The position numbers were made by a program, and so were the translations under genes. The notes under the pieces are model-generated. The model was not told the origin of the DNA. It saw only the letters and a program-made list of their open reading frames with translations, and did no database searches. Shown here in pieces: positions 18,901 to 27,371 of a stretch of 64,000 nt of DNA. Numbering within the stretch: position 1 is the first letter of the stretch; each line of letters begins with the position of its first letter. This DNA is from Burkholderia territorii (GTDB taxonomy: Bacteria > Pseudomonadota > Gammaproteobacteria > Burkholderiales > Burkholderiaceae). The DNA lies in contig NZ_CADFEJ010000008.1 in NCBI RefSeq assembly GCF_902833055.1, forward strand, positions 1-64,000. The letters are read 5' to 3'.

Positions 18901-19674
18901 ATGAAGAAACTCGCGCTCAGTATTGCCCTTGCCTGCCTCGCGGTCGGCGCCCACGCCAAGGATTGGTCGACGATCCGGTTCGGCGTCGACGCCAGCTATC
19001 CGCCGTTCGAATCGAAGGATGCAAGCGGCAAGGTCGTCGGCTTCGACGTCGATCTCGGCAACGAGATCTGCGCACGGCTGAAGGCCAAATGCGTGTGGAT
19101 CGAGAACGACTTCGACGGGATGATCCCCGCGCTGAAGGCGAAGAAGTTCGACGGCGTGCTGTCGTCGATGTCGATGACGCCGGCGCGCGCCGAGCAGATC
19201 GCGTTCTCCGACAAGCTGTTCAACACGCCGACGCGCCTGGTCGCGAAGAAAGGCGCGAACCTGCAGCCGACGGCCGAATCGCTGAAGGGCAAGTCGGTCG
19301 GCGTCGAGCAGGGCACGATCCAGGAAACCTACGCGAAGACGTACTGGGCGCCGAAGGGCGTGCAGGTCGTGCCTTACCAGAACCAGGACGGCGTGTACCA
19401 GGACCTGATGTCCGGCCGCCTCGACGCCGCGCTGCAGGATGCGGTGCAGGCCGATCTCGGCTTCCTGAAGACGCCGCGCGGCGCGAACTTCGAGTTCGCC
19501 GGCAAGGACATCGACGATCCGAAGACGCTCGGCAACGGCGCCGGTATCGGCCTGCGCAAGGACGATGCCGACCTGAAGGCAAAAATCGACCACGCGATCG
19601 CCGACATGATCAAGGACGGCACGTACAAGAAGCTCGAGAAGAAGTACTTCGCATTCGACGTCTACGGCGGCTGA
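18901..19674 (+). CDS. hisJ: Polar amino-acid ABC transporter, periplasmic binding protein (HisJ/ArgT-like)
   Basis: This 257-residue protein has a signal peptide (MKKLALSIALACLAVGAHA) and an SBP_bac_3 fold of the lysine-arginine-ornithine/histidine type. The ligand-site region shows IRFGVDASYPPFESKDASG, and the domain ends ADMIKDGTYKKLEKKYF. It captures a basic or polar amino acid in the periplasm for the permease pair encoded downstream. Histidine is favoured only because of the HutC-like regulator and operator. ATG 18901 follows AGGA at a good distance, and the much longer open frame upstream is not coding. Confidence 0.87.
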   Translation: MKKLALSIALACLAVGAHAKDWSTIRFGVDASYPPFESKDASGKVVGFDVDLGNEICARLKAKCVWIENDFDGMIPALKAKKFDGVLSSMSMTPARAEQIAFSDKLFNTPTRLVAKKGANLQPTAESLKGKSVGVEQGTIQETYAKTYWAPKGVQVVPYQNQDGVYQDLMSGRLDAALQDAVQADLGFLKTPRGANFEFAGKDIDDPKTLGNGAGIGLRKDDADLKAKIDHAIADMIKDGTYKKLEKKYFAFDVYGG

Positions 19675-19736
19675 CGCCTTCGCGGCGCACGCGGCTCGCA
19701 CCGCGCTGCGCCGCCCGTCTTTCTGGATACGCTCAC

Positions 19737-20426
19737 ATGATCTTCCAAGGATTTGGCCCGCTGTTGTGGGCCGGCACGGTCGAGACCGTGAAGCTCGCGG
19801 TGCTGTCGCTCGCCGCGTCGCTGATACTGGGCCTCGCGGGCGCGGGCGCGAAACTGTCGGCGAACCGCGTGCTCAAGTCGGTCGGCACGTTCTACACGAC
19901 GCTGATCCGCGCGGTGCCCGATCTCGTGCTGATGCTGTTGCTGTTCTACGGGATCCAGATCCTGCTGAACAATGCGACCGACCTGCTCGGCTGGGATCAG
20001 ATCGACATCGACCCGTTCGTGGCCGGCGTCGTGACGCTCGGCTTCATCTACGGCGCGTACTTCACCGAAACGTTCCGCGGCGCGTTCCTCGCGGTGCCGC
20101 GCGGCCAGCTCGAAGCGGGCTTCGCATACGGGATGAGCGGCTGGCGCGTGTTCCACCGGATCCTGTTCCCGCAGATGATGCGCTTCGCGCTGCCGGGCAT
20201 CGGCAACAACTGGCAGGTGCTCGTGAAGGCCACCGCGCTCGTGTCGATCATCGGCCTGGCCGATGTCGTGAAGGCGTCGCAGGACGCCGGCAAGAGCACG
20301 CTCGATTTCTTCTTCTTCACGCTCGCGGCCGGTGCGATCTACCTCGCGATCACGACGGTGTCGAACGTCGTGCTGCACCACCTCGAGAAGCGTTATTCCG
20401 CCGGCGTCCGGAGGCTTGCACTGTGA
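19737..20426 (+). CDS. hisQ: Polar amino-acid ABC transporter permease (HisQ-like)
   Basis: The predicted product is a 229-residue inner-membrane subunit with about five helices. The EAA loop reads EAGFAYGMSGWRVFHRILFP near residues 130-150, where the ATPase docks. The N-terminal TVETVKLAVLSLAASLILGL is typical of the HisQ side of the pair. It forms a heterodimeric channel with the next gene product. It begins 62 bases after the binding-protein gene and its stop codon overlaps the next start (GTGA), indicating translational coupling. Confidence 0.87.
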   Translation: MIFQGFGPLLWAGTVETVKLAVLSLAASLILGLAGAGAKLSANRVLKSVGTFYTTLIRAVPDLVLMLLLFYGIQILLNNATDLLGWDQIDIDPFVAGVVTLGFIYGAYFTETFRGAFLAVPRGQLEAGFAYGMSGWRVFHRILFPQMMRFALPGIGNNWQVLVKATALVSIIGLADVVKASQDAGKSTLDFFFFTLAAGAIYLAITTVSNVVLHHLEKRYSAGVRRLAL

Positions 20427-21136
20427 TCGAACTCGTCAGCCAGTACTGGCAAAGCTATCTCTACACCGACGGCTACCGCTTCAGCGGCCTCGCGATCACG
20501 CTGTGGCTGCTGGTCGTGTCGATCGCGCTCGGTTTCGCGCTGGCCGTGCCGCTCGCGATCGCGCGTGCATCGTCGAACCGCTGGATTTCCGGCCCGGTGT
20601 GGCTCTATACGTACGTGTTCCGCGGCACGCCGCTCTACGTGCAGCTGCTGATGTGCTACACCGGCATCTACAGCCTGCAGGTCGTGCACGATCACGTGCT
20701 GCTCGACACGTTCTTCCGCAACGCGATGAACTGCACGCTGCTCGCGTTCGTGCTGAACGAATGCGCGTACGCGACCGAGATCTTCGCGGGCGCGATCAAG
20801 GCGACGTCGGCCGGCGAGATCGAGGCAGGGATGGCCTACGGGATGTCGCGCTTCAAGCTCTATACGCGCATCATCCTGCCGTCCGCGCTGCGCCGCTCGC
20901 TGCCGAGCTACAGCAACGAGGTGATCCTGATGCTGCACGCGACGACGCTCGCGTTCACCGCGACCGTGCCCGACATCCTGAAGGTCACGCGCGACGTCAA
21001 TTCCGCCACGTACATGTCGTTCCAGGCCTACGGCATTGCAGCCGTGCTGTACGCCATCGTCGTATTCGCGCTCATCTGGGCGTTCCGCAAGCTCGAGGCG
21101 CGCTGGCTCGCGTACCTGTCGCCGCGCGGCCATTAA
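20423..21136 (+). CDS. hisM: Polar amino-acid ABC transporter permease (HisM-like)
   Basis: This 237-residue membrane subunit has about five helices and an EAA loop EAGMAYGMSRFKLYTRIILP. FRGTPLYVQLLMCYTGIYSL is the usual HisM-type segment. It starts at GTG 20423, overlapping the hisQ stop by 4 bases. The GTG is preceded by GGAGG within the hisQ coding end. It pairs with the HisQ-like subunit and the ATPase 33 bases downstream. Confidence 0.87.
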   Translation: MIELVSQYWQSYLYTDGYRFSGLAITLWLLVVSIALGFALAVPLAIARASSNRWISGPVWLYTYVFRGTPLYVQLLMCYTGIYSLQVVHDHVLLDTFFRNAMNCTLLAFVLNECAYATEIFAGAIKATSAGEIEAGMAYGMSRFKLYTRIILPSALRRSLPSYSNEVILMLHATTLAFTATVPDILKVTRDVNSATYMSFQAYGIAAVLYAIVVFALIWAFRKLEARWLAYLSPRGH

Positions 21137-21169
21137 CGCATTCGCAAGATTCGCAAGGAAGGACCAAGC

Positions 21170-21937
21170 ATGTACAAGCTCACCGTTGACAACCTGCACA
21201 AGAAATTCGGCGACAACGAGGTGTTGAAGGGCGTGTCGATGAAGGCGAAGGCCGGCGACGTGATCAGCATCATCGGCTCGAGCGGCTCCGGCAAGAGCAC
21301 GTTCCTGCGCTGCATCAACTTCCTCGAGCAGCCGTGCTCGGGGCAGATCACGATCGGCAACGAGCCGATCGAGACCACGCGCGACCGCAGCGGCGCGCTG
21401 CGCGTGGCCGACCAGAAGCAACTGCAGCGCATGCGCACGAAGCTGTCGATGGTGTTCCAGCACTTCAACCTGTGGGCGCACATGACGGTGCTCGAGAACG
21501 TGATCGAGGCGCCGATGGCCGTGCTGGGGATTGGCAAGGAAGAGGCCGTCGCGCGCGCACGCAAGTATCTGGAGAAGGTCGGCCTCGCGCCGCGCGTCGA
21601 AGGCATGTATCCGTCTCACCTGTCGGGCGGCCAGCAGCAGCGCGTCGCGATCGCGCGCGCGCTCGCGATGGAGCCGGAGGTGATGCTGTTCGACGAACCG
21701 ACGTCGGCGCTCGACCCGGAACTCGTCGGCGAAGTGCTGAAAGTGATGCAGAAGCTCGCCGAGGAAGGCCGCACGATGGTCGTCGTCACGCACGAGATGG
21801 GCTTCGCGCGCAACGTGTCGAACCATGTGATCTTCCTGCACCAGGGGAAGATCGAGGAGGAGGGCGATCCGCGGGAGATTCTCGTCAATCCGAAAAGCGA
21901 GCGGCTCGGGCAGTTTTTGTCGGGACGGCTCAAATAA
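21170..21937 (+). CDS. hisP: Polar amino-acid ABC transporter ATP-binding protein (HisP-like)
   Basis: This 255-residue cytoplasmic ATPase has Walker [10 protein letters not shown] at 36-44, signature LSGGQQQR, Walker [10 protein letters not shown] and the switch His in [11 protein letters not shown]. The short insertion between Walker A and the Q-loop (the [17 protein letters not shown] region) is as in HisP. It energises import by the HisQ/HisM-like channel. It is the last of four genes in operon spacing. The ATG lies behind AAGGAAGG. Confidence 0.92.
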   Translation: MYKLTVDNLHKKFGDNEVLKGVSMKAKAGDVISIIGSSGSGKSTFLRCINFLEQPCSGQITIGNEPIETTRDRSGALRVADQKQLQRMRTKLSMVFQHFNLWAHMTVLENVIEAPMAVLGIGKEEAVARARKYLEKVGLAPRVEGMYPSHLSGGQQQRVAIARALAMEPEVMLFDEPTSALDPELVGEVLKVMQKLAEEGRTMVVVTHEMGFARNVSNHVIFLHQGKIEEEGDPREILVNPKSERLGQFLSGRLK

Positions 21938-22007
21938 GCGGGCGCTGCCGCAGCCTGGAACGCTAAATGCTTGTCCCGGATGACTCTGTCGACCGAGGAG
22001 CGCCGCG

Positions 22008-22442
22008 ATGAGCACGCCGACCCCTACCGCGTTTTCCCACGTGAAGCCGCAAGACACCGCGTATCAAGGCGAAGGCCTGCGCGACTTCTTCCTGTATCGC
22101 GATCTCGGCATCGCGGCCGCGACGAACGGCAAGGTCATCGCGCAGCTCGTCAGGGCGAATCATGCACCGGCGGCGGGCACCGGCTGGCACCGTCACGAGG
22201 CCGAGTTCCACATCGTGATCATGCTGAAGGGCTGGGCGCGCTTCATGTACGGCGACCGCGAGACGCTGGTGAGCGCCGGCGACTGCGTGCACCAGGCGCC
22301 GGGAATCGTGCACTATCTGTTCGACTACTCGCCCGACATGGAGTATCTGGAGATCGTCGGGCCGGCCGATTTCAAGTCGATCGACGTCGAAGGGCCCTGC
22401 GAAGTGCCCGCGCCGACGCCGTGGGGCGACGCGGGCGCGTAG
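22008..22442 (+). CDS. Cupin-domain protein
   Basis: The predicted product is a 144-residue soluble single-domain cupin. The metal-binding motif 1 is GTGWHRHEAEFHIVIMLKGW (His, His, Glu and a later His) and motif 2 appears as GDCVHQAPGIVHYLF with a His. An enzyme or ligand-binding role cannot be assigned. It lies 70 bases after hisP on the same strand and before a strong terminator, so it is probably the last gene of the transporter transcript and may relate to the transported compound, which is inference only. Confidence 0.8.
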   Translation: MSTPTPTAFSHVKPQDTAYQGEGLRDFFLYRDLGIAAATNGKVIAQLVRANHAPAAGTGWHRHEAEFHIVIMLKGWARFMYGDRETLVSAGDCVHQAPGIVHYLFDYSPDMEYLEIVGPADFKSIDVEGPCEVPAPTPWGDAGA

Positions 22443-22749
22443 CCCCGTTCCTCCGTTCCGCCGTTGCTCCGCACGCGGGCATCCCCGCGTGCCTGCCAAA
22501 GACCGCCTTCCGGCGGTTTTTTTATTGGCCGCGTTCGGCGCTTCGTGCTGCTTCGGTCATTCGGTATCCCAAGCGTTCGCCGCGTAAGGAAATCGAAAAA
22601 ATAGACGGCGATTCGTCAGCCGCGCGTGACGTTTCGTTACACGCTGTCAAAGATGGTCAATTCGCGACAGGTGCGGTGCACGGCGTGTCGGCACCCCGCG
22701 TTAAGGAGGGGACAGCCGGACCACCGGCTGCCCTACCCAGGAGAATGTC
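22443..22749. other. Intergenic region after the cupin gene
   Basis: This 307-base interval holds the terminator at 22502-22523, then the promoter region of the His-rich mini-gene. A CAGCCGG/CCGGCTG hairpin at about 22713-22730 sits just before the AGGAG site of that gene and could affect its translation. Confidence 0.5.
22502..22523 (+). terminator. Rho-independent terminator
   Basis: ACCGCC pairs with GGCGGT around a TTCC loop and is followed by seven T residues (22517-22523). It closes the hisJQMP-cupin transcript. Confidence 0.88.
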
Positions 22750-22887
22750 ATGACCCGCATCGCGAAGATCCTGACCGTAACGGCCGTCGCCTGCGCCACG
22801 CTCGTGCCGGCACTGGCCGAAGCGCATTCGCACCGCGTGTGCCATTTCGATCATCACCACCACCGCGTGTGCCGCTGGGTCCATTGA
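22750..22887 (+). CDS. His-rich exported mini-peptide
   Basis: The predicted product is 45 residues. A clear signal peptide (TRIAKILTVTAVACATLVPA then LAEA) is followed by a mature part of about 20 residues containing eight His and two Cys, with the motif HRVC present twice. AGGAG lies 7 bases before ATG 22750. The composition suggests periplasmic metal (Ni, Zn, Cu) binding. The gene is 68 bases before the DUF3761 gene on the same strand. No family was recognised. Codon use and the ribosome-binding site make it credible despite its size. Confidence 0.65.
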   Translation: MTRIAKILTVTAVACATLVPALAEAHSHRVCHFDHHHHRVCRWVH

Positions 22888-22955
22888 CCCGAGGCGCGGT
22901 ATGCCCGGCATCGTGCCGGGACGTTTTTCCCATTCAGGCAAATCAGGAGAGGAAT

Positions 22956-23423
22956 ATGAAAAAGACGATGTTGATCGCCGCGCTCGTCGCGGGCATGGGC
23001 ATGTCGATCGGTGCGTTCGCACAGGTTCCGGCCAGCGCGCCGGCCGGCACGACCGGGCTGTGCAAGGACGGATCGTTCTACTCGGGCGCGTCGAAGAAGG
23101 GGGCATGTGCCGGCCACAAGGGCGTGAAGACGTGGTACGGCGCATCGTCGGCCGCCGCGGCGAGCGCACCGGCCGCGGCCCCCGCGACCGCGGCTTCCGC
23201 TTCCGCCGCATCGGGCGCGGCCCCGGCGAAGAGCGCGCCCGCGACGACCGCGGCAGCGGCGCCCGGCGGCGGCGCGGGCAAGGTGTGGGTCAACGACAGC
23301 ACGAAGGTCTACCACTGCTCGACCGACAAGTACTACGGCAAGACGAAGCACGGCAGCTACATGTCGGAAGCCGATGCGAAGGCGAAGGGCTATCACGCAT
23401 CGCACGGCAAGGCCTGTTCGTAA
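22956..23423 (+). CDS. Exported DUF3761-like protein with an Ala/Pro linker
   Basis: The predicted product is 155 residues. A signal peptide (MKKTMLIAALVAGMGMSIGA then FAQ) precedes two small Cys/His segments, GLCKDGSFYSGASKKGACAG (near 34-53) and VYHCSTDKYYGKTKHGSYMS (near 117-136). These are separated by about 45 residues of Ala/Ser/Pro/Thr linker. The first segment matches DUF3761 (LCKDG...GAC..H.GV..WYG). The second resembles a second small secreted domain. The location is periplasmic or extracellular and the function unknown. AGGAGAGGA before ATG 22956 supports the start. Confidence 0.75.
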   Translation: MKKTMLIAALVAGMGMSIGAFAQVPASAPAGTTGLCKDGSFYSGASKKGACAGHKGVKTWYGASSAAAASAPAAAPATAASASAASGAAPAKSAPATTAAAAPGGGAGKVWVNDSTKVYHCSTDKYYGKTKHGSYMSEADAKAKGYHASHGKACS

Positions 23424-23468
23424 CGAGAGGTCGCGCGAGTCTTCGCGCTCGCGCCCTGCCCGGTATCG

Positions 23469-23498
23469 CGCCCCGCACCCGTGCGGGGCGATTCATTT
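23469..23498. terminator. Terminator between convergent genes
   Basis: CGCCCCGCAC and GTGCGGGGCG form a perfect 10-bp stem around CC, followed by ATTCATTT. It lies 46 bases past the DUF3761 stop and before the convergent phaZ gene. The T-tract is short. Confidence 0.6.
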
Positions 23499-23542
23499 GC
23501 ACCGCCGACGTGCCGCGCCGAACGCCGCCATGCCGCGCGGGT

Positions 23543-24898
23543 TCAGTGCACGCGATCGGATTGCGTCGCGGTCGCCGCATCGTGCGTGGCCGCGCGCGCG
23601 TCGAGCAACGACCGCAGCGTCACGTAGCGCGCGCTGCTCGCGCTGCCGTCCGTGTCGGCGGTGCGATCGTACGGTTCGTTGTCGTGGATCGTCGCACGCA
23701 CGATCGGATAGATCTGCGTCTCCCAACGGCTGCCGTTGAACACGCCGTAGTGGCCCACGCCCGTCTGCACGTGGTGCGTCTTCAGGTACGGCGGCAATCC
23801 CGAGCACAGCTCCTGCGCGGCCACTGTCTGGCCCACGGCGCAGATATCGTCCTTCTCGCCCTCGATCGTCAGCAGCGCGGTGCGGTGGATCGCGGCCGGT
23901 TCCACCAGCCGGCCGCCGACCATCAGCTCGCCGCGCGCGAGCGCGTATTGCTGGAACACTTTCTCGACCGTTTCCAGATAGAACTCCGCGGTGAGATCGG
24001 CCGTCGCGAAGTATTCGTCGTAGAAGTGGCGAAGCGTGTCGGCTTTCGCCGGGTCGCCTTTCGCGCGCTCGTAGTAGAGGTCCGCGAACGACGCGGCGTG
24101 GCGGTCGGGATTCATCGACATGAACGCGCCGACCTGCACGAAGCCCGGATACACGCACCGCTGCGCGCCGACGAAGCCGGCCGGCACGACACTGATCAGG
24201 TTGCGCGCGAACCATTCGATCGGCCGGCTCGTGGCGAGCGCATTGACCTTCGTCGGATTCACGCGGCAGTCGATCGGCCCCGCCATCAGTGTCAGGCTCG
24301 CGGGCTGGGTCGGATCGCCGGCGGCCGCCATCAGCGCGACCGCGGACAGCGCGGCGACGGTCGGCTGGCAGATCGCGAGCACGTGTGCGTCCGGGCCGAT
24401 CTGGTGAATGAAATCGATCACGTGACCGACGTATTCGTCGAAGCCGAAACGCCCGGCCGAAAGCGGGATGTCGCGCGGGTTATGCCAGTCGGTGATGTAC
24501 ACGTCGTGATCGGCCAGCATCGTGGCGACCGTGCCACGCAGCAGCGTCGCGAAATGTCCGGACATCGGCGCGACGATCAGCACGCGCGGCTGGCGCGGAA
24601 CCGGCCGCGTCTTGCGGAAATGCAGCAGCGTGCCGAATGGCGTGGCCGCCGCGGCTTCCTCGGCGATCGGCACCGATTCGCCGTCGACGACGACCGACGC
24701 AATGCCGAACGGCGGGCGCCGGTGCGAAAACGCGCAGCATTCGAGCAGTTCGCACAGTGCGTCTACCATGCGACCCGTCGGCGTGGCCGTGGCGGCCGGC
24801 CACAGCGACATCGTCGCGCGCGTGGCGACCGCCCATGCGCGCGCCGGGCGCAGGCATTCCGCAGACCATTGGTAGAGCGGATAGGCAAGCAGGTTCAT
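23543..24898 (-). CDS. phaZ: Intracellular polyhydroxyalkanoate depolymerase
   Basis: This 451-residue cytoplasmic alpha/beta-hydrolase mobilises stored poly-3-hydroxybutyrate. The N-terminal MNLLAYPLYQWSAECLRPAR and the central ITDWHNPRDIPLSAGRFGFD segments are typical of the PhaZ intracellular family. The nucleophile motif is AICQPTVAAL, with Cys in place of Ser as in this family. The Asp is in EGEKDDICAVGQT and the His in VGHYGVFNGSRW. It is divergent from the glutathione transferase gene. No other pha genes are in the window. Confidence 0.9.
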   Translation of the reverse strand: MNLLAYPLYQWSAECLRPARAWAVATRATMSLWPAATATPTGRMVDALCELLECCAFSHRRPPFGIASVVVDGESVPIAEEAAAATPFGTLLHFRKTRPVPRQPRVLIVAPMSGHFATLLRGTVATMLADHDVYITDWHNPRDIPLSAGRFGFDEYVGHVIDFIHQIGPDAHVLAICQPTVAALSAVALMAAAGDPTQPASLTLMAGPIDCRVNPTKVNALATSRPIEWFARNLISVVPAGFVGAQRCVYPGFVQVGAFMSMNPDRHAASFADLYYERAKGDPAKADTLRHFYDEYFATADLTAEFYLETVEKVFQQYALARGELMVGGRLVEPAAIHRTALLTIEGEKDDICAVGQTVAAQELCSGLPPYLKTHHVQTGVGHYGVFNGSRWETQIYPIVRATIHDNEPYDRTADTDGSASSARYVTLRSLLDARAATHDAATATQSDRVH

Positions 24899-25200
24899 GT
24901 CCGTCGCTCGTCGCGTCACGTTGCATTGACCGAGGCAAGCCGTGTGCCAGCGTGCGGCTGGCACGCGCGTTGCACGCGGTTCGCGCATGCGGCACCGCAC
25001 GCGGTGACGCACGGGCCCCCGTGCAGCCGGACGGCCGAACGTCACACGCTGCTGCAGCGGTTCGGGATCACGGTCGTGCCGCCACGTCGTGCGGCGATGC
25101 GCCACTTCGGCGAACGCGCGGCACCGGCGTGGTGCGCTCGACGTGGCGCGGCGTGCGCTTTCGGTGCAGGGGCACGAACGGCAATCAGCAGGAGAGCGAC
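24899..25200. other. Divergent region phaZ / GST
   Basis: This 302-base interval has no supported gene. It contains a perfect 8-bp hairpin, GTGCCAGC and GCTGGCAC with a GTGCG loop (24944-24964), inside the predicted phaZ leader. No operator was recognised. Confidence 0.45.
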
Positions 25201-25863
25201 ATGGACTCTACCGGACAGACCACGTTGACCATCAGCAGCCGAAACTACTCGTCGTGGTCGATGCGCGGCTGGCTGCTCGCGAGGCTGAGCGGGCTCGTCT
25301 TCGAGACCGTCAGCGTGCCGATCGACGCGGCATCTCGCGCGGAGTTGCTGCTGCTGTCGCCTTCGATCCTCGTGCCGTGCCTGACGCACGACGGCAGCAC
25401 GGTGTGGGACACGCTCGCGATCGCCGAGTACCTGAACGAAATCCGGCCGCAAGCGCGGCTGCTGCCCGACGACCGGCATGCACGCGCGCATTGCCGCTCG
25501 ATCTGCGGCGAGATGCATTCCGGTTTCAGCGCGCTGCGCTCCGCGCTGCCGATGAACCTGCGCGCGCATTTTCCCGGTTTCCGGATCTGGTCGCGTGCGC
25601 AGCACGACATCGAGCGCATCGTGACGATCTGGCGAGAGTGTCTGACCGCGTATGGCGGCCCCTGGTTGTTTGGCGAGCAGATCGGTGTCGCCGATGCGAT
25701 GTACGCGCCGGTCGTCACGCGCTTCCTGACCTACGACGTGAAACTCGAACCCGAAATCGCCGAGTACTGCATGCGCGTCCTCGCGCATCCGTTCGTCGCG
25801 GAGTGGATCGATGCCGCGAAAGCGGAGCATGAAGACATCGACGAACTGGACATGGAGTTCTGA
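25201..25863 (+). CDS. Glutathione S-transferase family protein
   Basis: The predicted product is 220 residues. The thioredoxin-like N-terminal domain (about 9-85) contains SSRNYSSWSMRGWLLARLSG, with the candidate catalytic Ser, and the conserved cis-Pro region LVPCLTHDGSTVWDTLAIAEYL. A helical C-terminal domain follows. The WSMRGW pattern places it in a bacterial GST subgroup of unknown substrate. GGAG precedes ATG 25201. The genes on both sides differ functionally, so it is likely monocistronic. Confidence 0.85.
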   Translation: MDSTGQTTLTISSRNYSSWSMRGWLLARLSGLVFETVSVPIDAASRAELLLLSPSILVPCLTHDGSTVWDTLAIAEYLNEIRPQARLLPDDRHARAHCRSICGEMHSGFSALRSALPMNLRAHFPGFRIWSRAQHDIERIVTIWRECLTAYGGPWLFGEQIGVADAMYAPVVTRFLTYDVKLEPEIAEYCMRVLAHPFVAEWIDAAKAEHEDIDELDMEF

Positions 25864-26096
25864 CGCGCGTCGCATCCGGGTGCATTGAATCGGACGCACG
25901 CACGTCGTTCGAAACGAATCGCCGGTGCGGCCGCGCAACTCGCAAACGTTTTACGTTGATTTTCGCCGGAAACGAGAACGAATTCCCTAAAGGATGCTGG
26001 GCCGATGACGTTAATCGGGCACGGAGACGACTGTCGATCGCATGCATCCGACATGCGACGCGCAGTCCGAAAATACAGCGCAGCAGGGGAACCAAC

Positions 26097-27347
26097 TTGA
26101 ACCGTCAGCAATCGTGGACGCGCACGGCCGCGCCCGGCGAGATCATCTACTCGGAGGGCTTCGCCGGCGAGCCCGTCATCTTTCTGATCGCCGACGGCAA
26201 GGTCGAGCTGTCGACGCGCTGCGAAGACAAGCGCGTCGTCGTCGCGACGCTCGGACGCGGCGAGTTCTTCGGCGAATCCGCGCTGCTTGCATCCGAGCCG
26301 CGCGCGCATACGGCGAAGGCGCTGTCGTTCTGCCAGCTCACGGTCGTGCCGGCCGCGCTGCTCGATGAGGAAATCGAGCACGTGTCCGCGCTGCTCCGTC
26401 ATGTCGTGCGCACGATGATCCGGCGCGTGAAGCGCAAGGACGACCAGCTTGCGACTTATACGCACGCGGATTTCATGCCGGGCGTGCTGTCGTATGCGCA
26501 TGTGCTGTCGCTGATGGCGGGTGCCGACACGCGCGGCGCGGACGACGCGTGGTCACGCCGGCCGATGCAGGCGCAGGCGGCCGAGGCGTCGGTGCCGCTC
26601 GCGGACGTGATTCGCCGCTGTCGCGCGATCGCCGGCCATTCGCGCCCGCACGTGCTGGCGATGCTGCGCCGCATGGAGAAGCTCAATCTCGTCACGATCG
26701 AAGCCGCGCAGGCCGACCATGCCGGCGGCGCGGCCGATTACACGGCGGCGTCGTCGGATGCGCGCCAGGTCGTTACGTTCGATGCCGCGCGCGTGATCGA
26801 TCGCGCGCAGCAGGTTGCCGATCACGATCTCGACCTGTCGATCAACAGCGAACTCGAACTGATCGAGCTGGCCGATCTCGAAGCGCTGATCGGTGTCGAC
26901 CGGAAGCTGCTGCTCAACAAGCTGTCGCACGGCGAGATCGCCGATGAAGTGTTCGCGTTCCGCAAGTCGAAGGTGCTCGGTTACGTCGAGCAAAAGGGTG
27001 TCGCGTATTTTTCGCGTCGCAGCCCGCGCGCCGGCGGCGACGTGCGCGCGCTCGAGGATATCGTGTGGGTCGACCAGCGCACGCTGTTCGACGTGATCAG
27101 CGCATTCGATACGTACGATCTCGCGAAGCTGATCGCGAGCCTCGACGATCGCGCGGTGGCGGACAAGCTGTTCTCCGTGATGACGGAAGCGCGGCGCAAC
27201 GAGGTGTCGTGGGTGATGCGCCGCGAGCTGAAGCTCGACCCGATCGAGATCGAGGAAATCGAACGGCGCGTGCTCGATGCGGTGCGCGCGGCCAAGGCAC
27301 CGGCGGCGGGCGCGGCGCCCATGCCGCTGGCTTCATCCGACGCGTAA
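26097..27347 (+). CDS. Crp-like cyclic-nucleotide/winged-helix protein fused to a FliG C-terminal-like domain
   Basis: The predicted product is 416 residues. Residues about 14-115 form a cNMP-binding domain with a near-canonical phosphate-binding cassette, GEFFGESALLASEPRAHTA (55-73). Residues about 165-205 (RCRAIAGHSRPHVLAMLRRM then EKLNLVTI) resemble the Crp winged helix. Residues about 250-305 and 318-398 are helical and resemble FliG C-terminal sequence: the last part opens EDIVWVDQRTLFDVISAFDT, continues DLAKLIASL and ends in an IEEIERRVLDAV helix, like the FliG torque-generating domain. A 24-base gap to motA implies an operon. TTG 26097 is chosen because AGGGGA lies 6 bases upstream. 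The FliG assignment is by eye. The neighbouring motAB genes support it. Confidence 0.72.
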   Translation: MNRQQSWTRTAAPGEIIYSEGFAGEPVIFLIADGKVELSTRCEDKRVVVATLGRGEFFGESALLASEPRAHTAKALSFCQLTVVPAALLDEEIEHVSALLRHVVRTMIRRVKRKDDQLATYTHADFMPGVLSYAHVLSLMAGADTRGADDAWSRRPMQAQAAEASVPLADVIRRCRAIAGHSRPHVLAMLRRMEKLNLVTIEAAQADHAGGAADYTAASSDARQVVTFDAARVIDRAQQVADHDLDLSINSELELIELADLEALIGVDRKLLLNKLSHGEIADEVFAFRKSKVLGYVEQKGVAYFSRRSPRAGGDVRALEDIVWVDQRTLFDVISAFDTYDLAKLIASLDDRAVADKLFSVMTEARRNEVSWVMRRELKLDPIEIEEIERRVLDAVRAAKAPAAGAAPMPLASSDA

Positions 27348-27371
27348 CGCGCGGCCCGACCGGAGACACCT

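Noticed and set aside
25985-26010. FliA (sigma-28) promoter before the Crp-FliG gene
   Set aside because: GCCGATGA is present at 26001-26008, but TAAA lies only 9 bases upstream instead of about 15, so the spacing does not fit.
25956-26096. Upstream extension of the Crp-FliG protein
   Set aside because: The extra 47 residues lack cNMP-domain similarity; TTG 26097 has a well-placed AGGGGA site.
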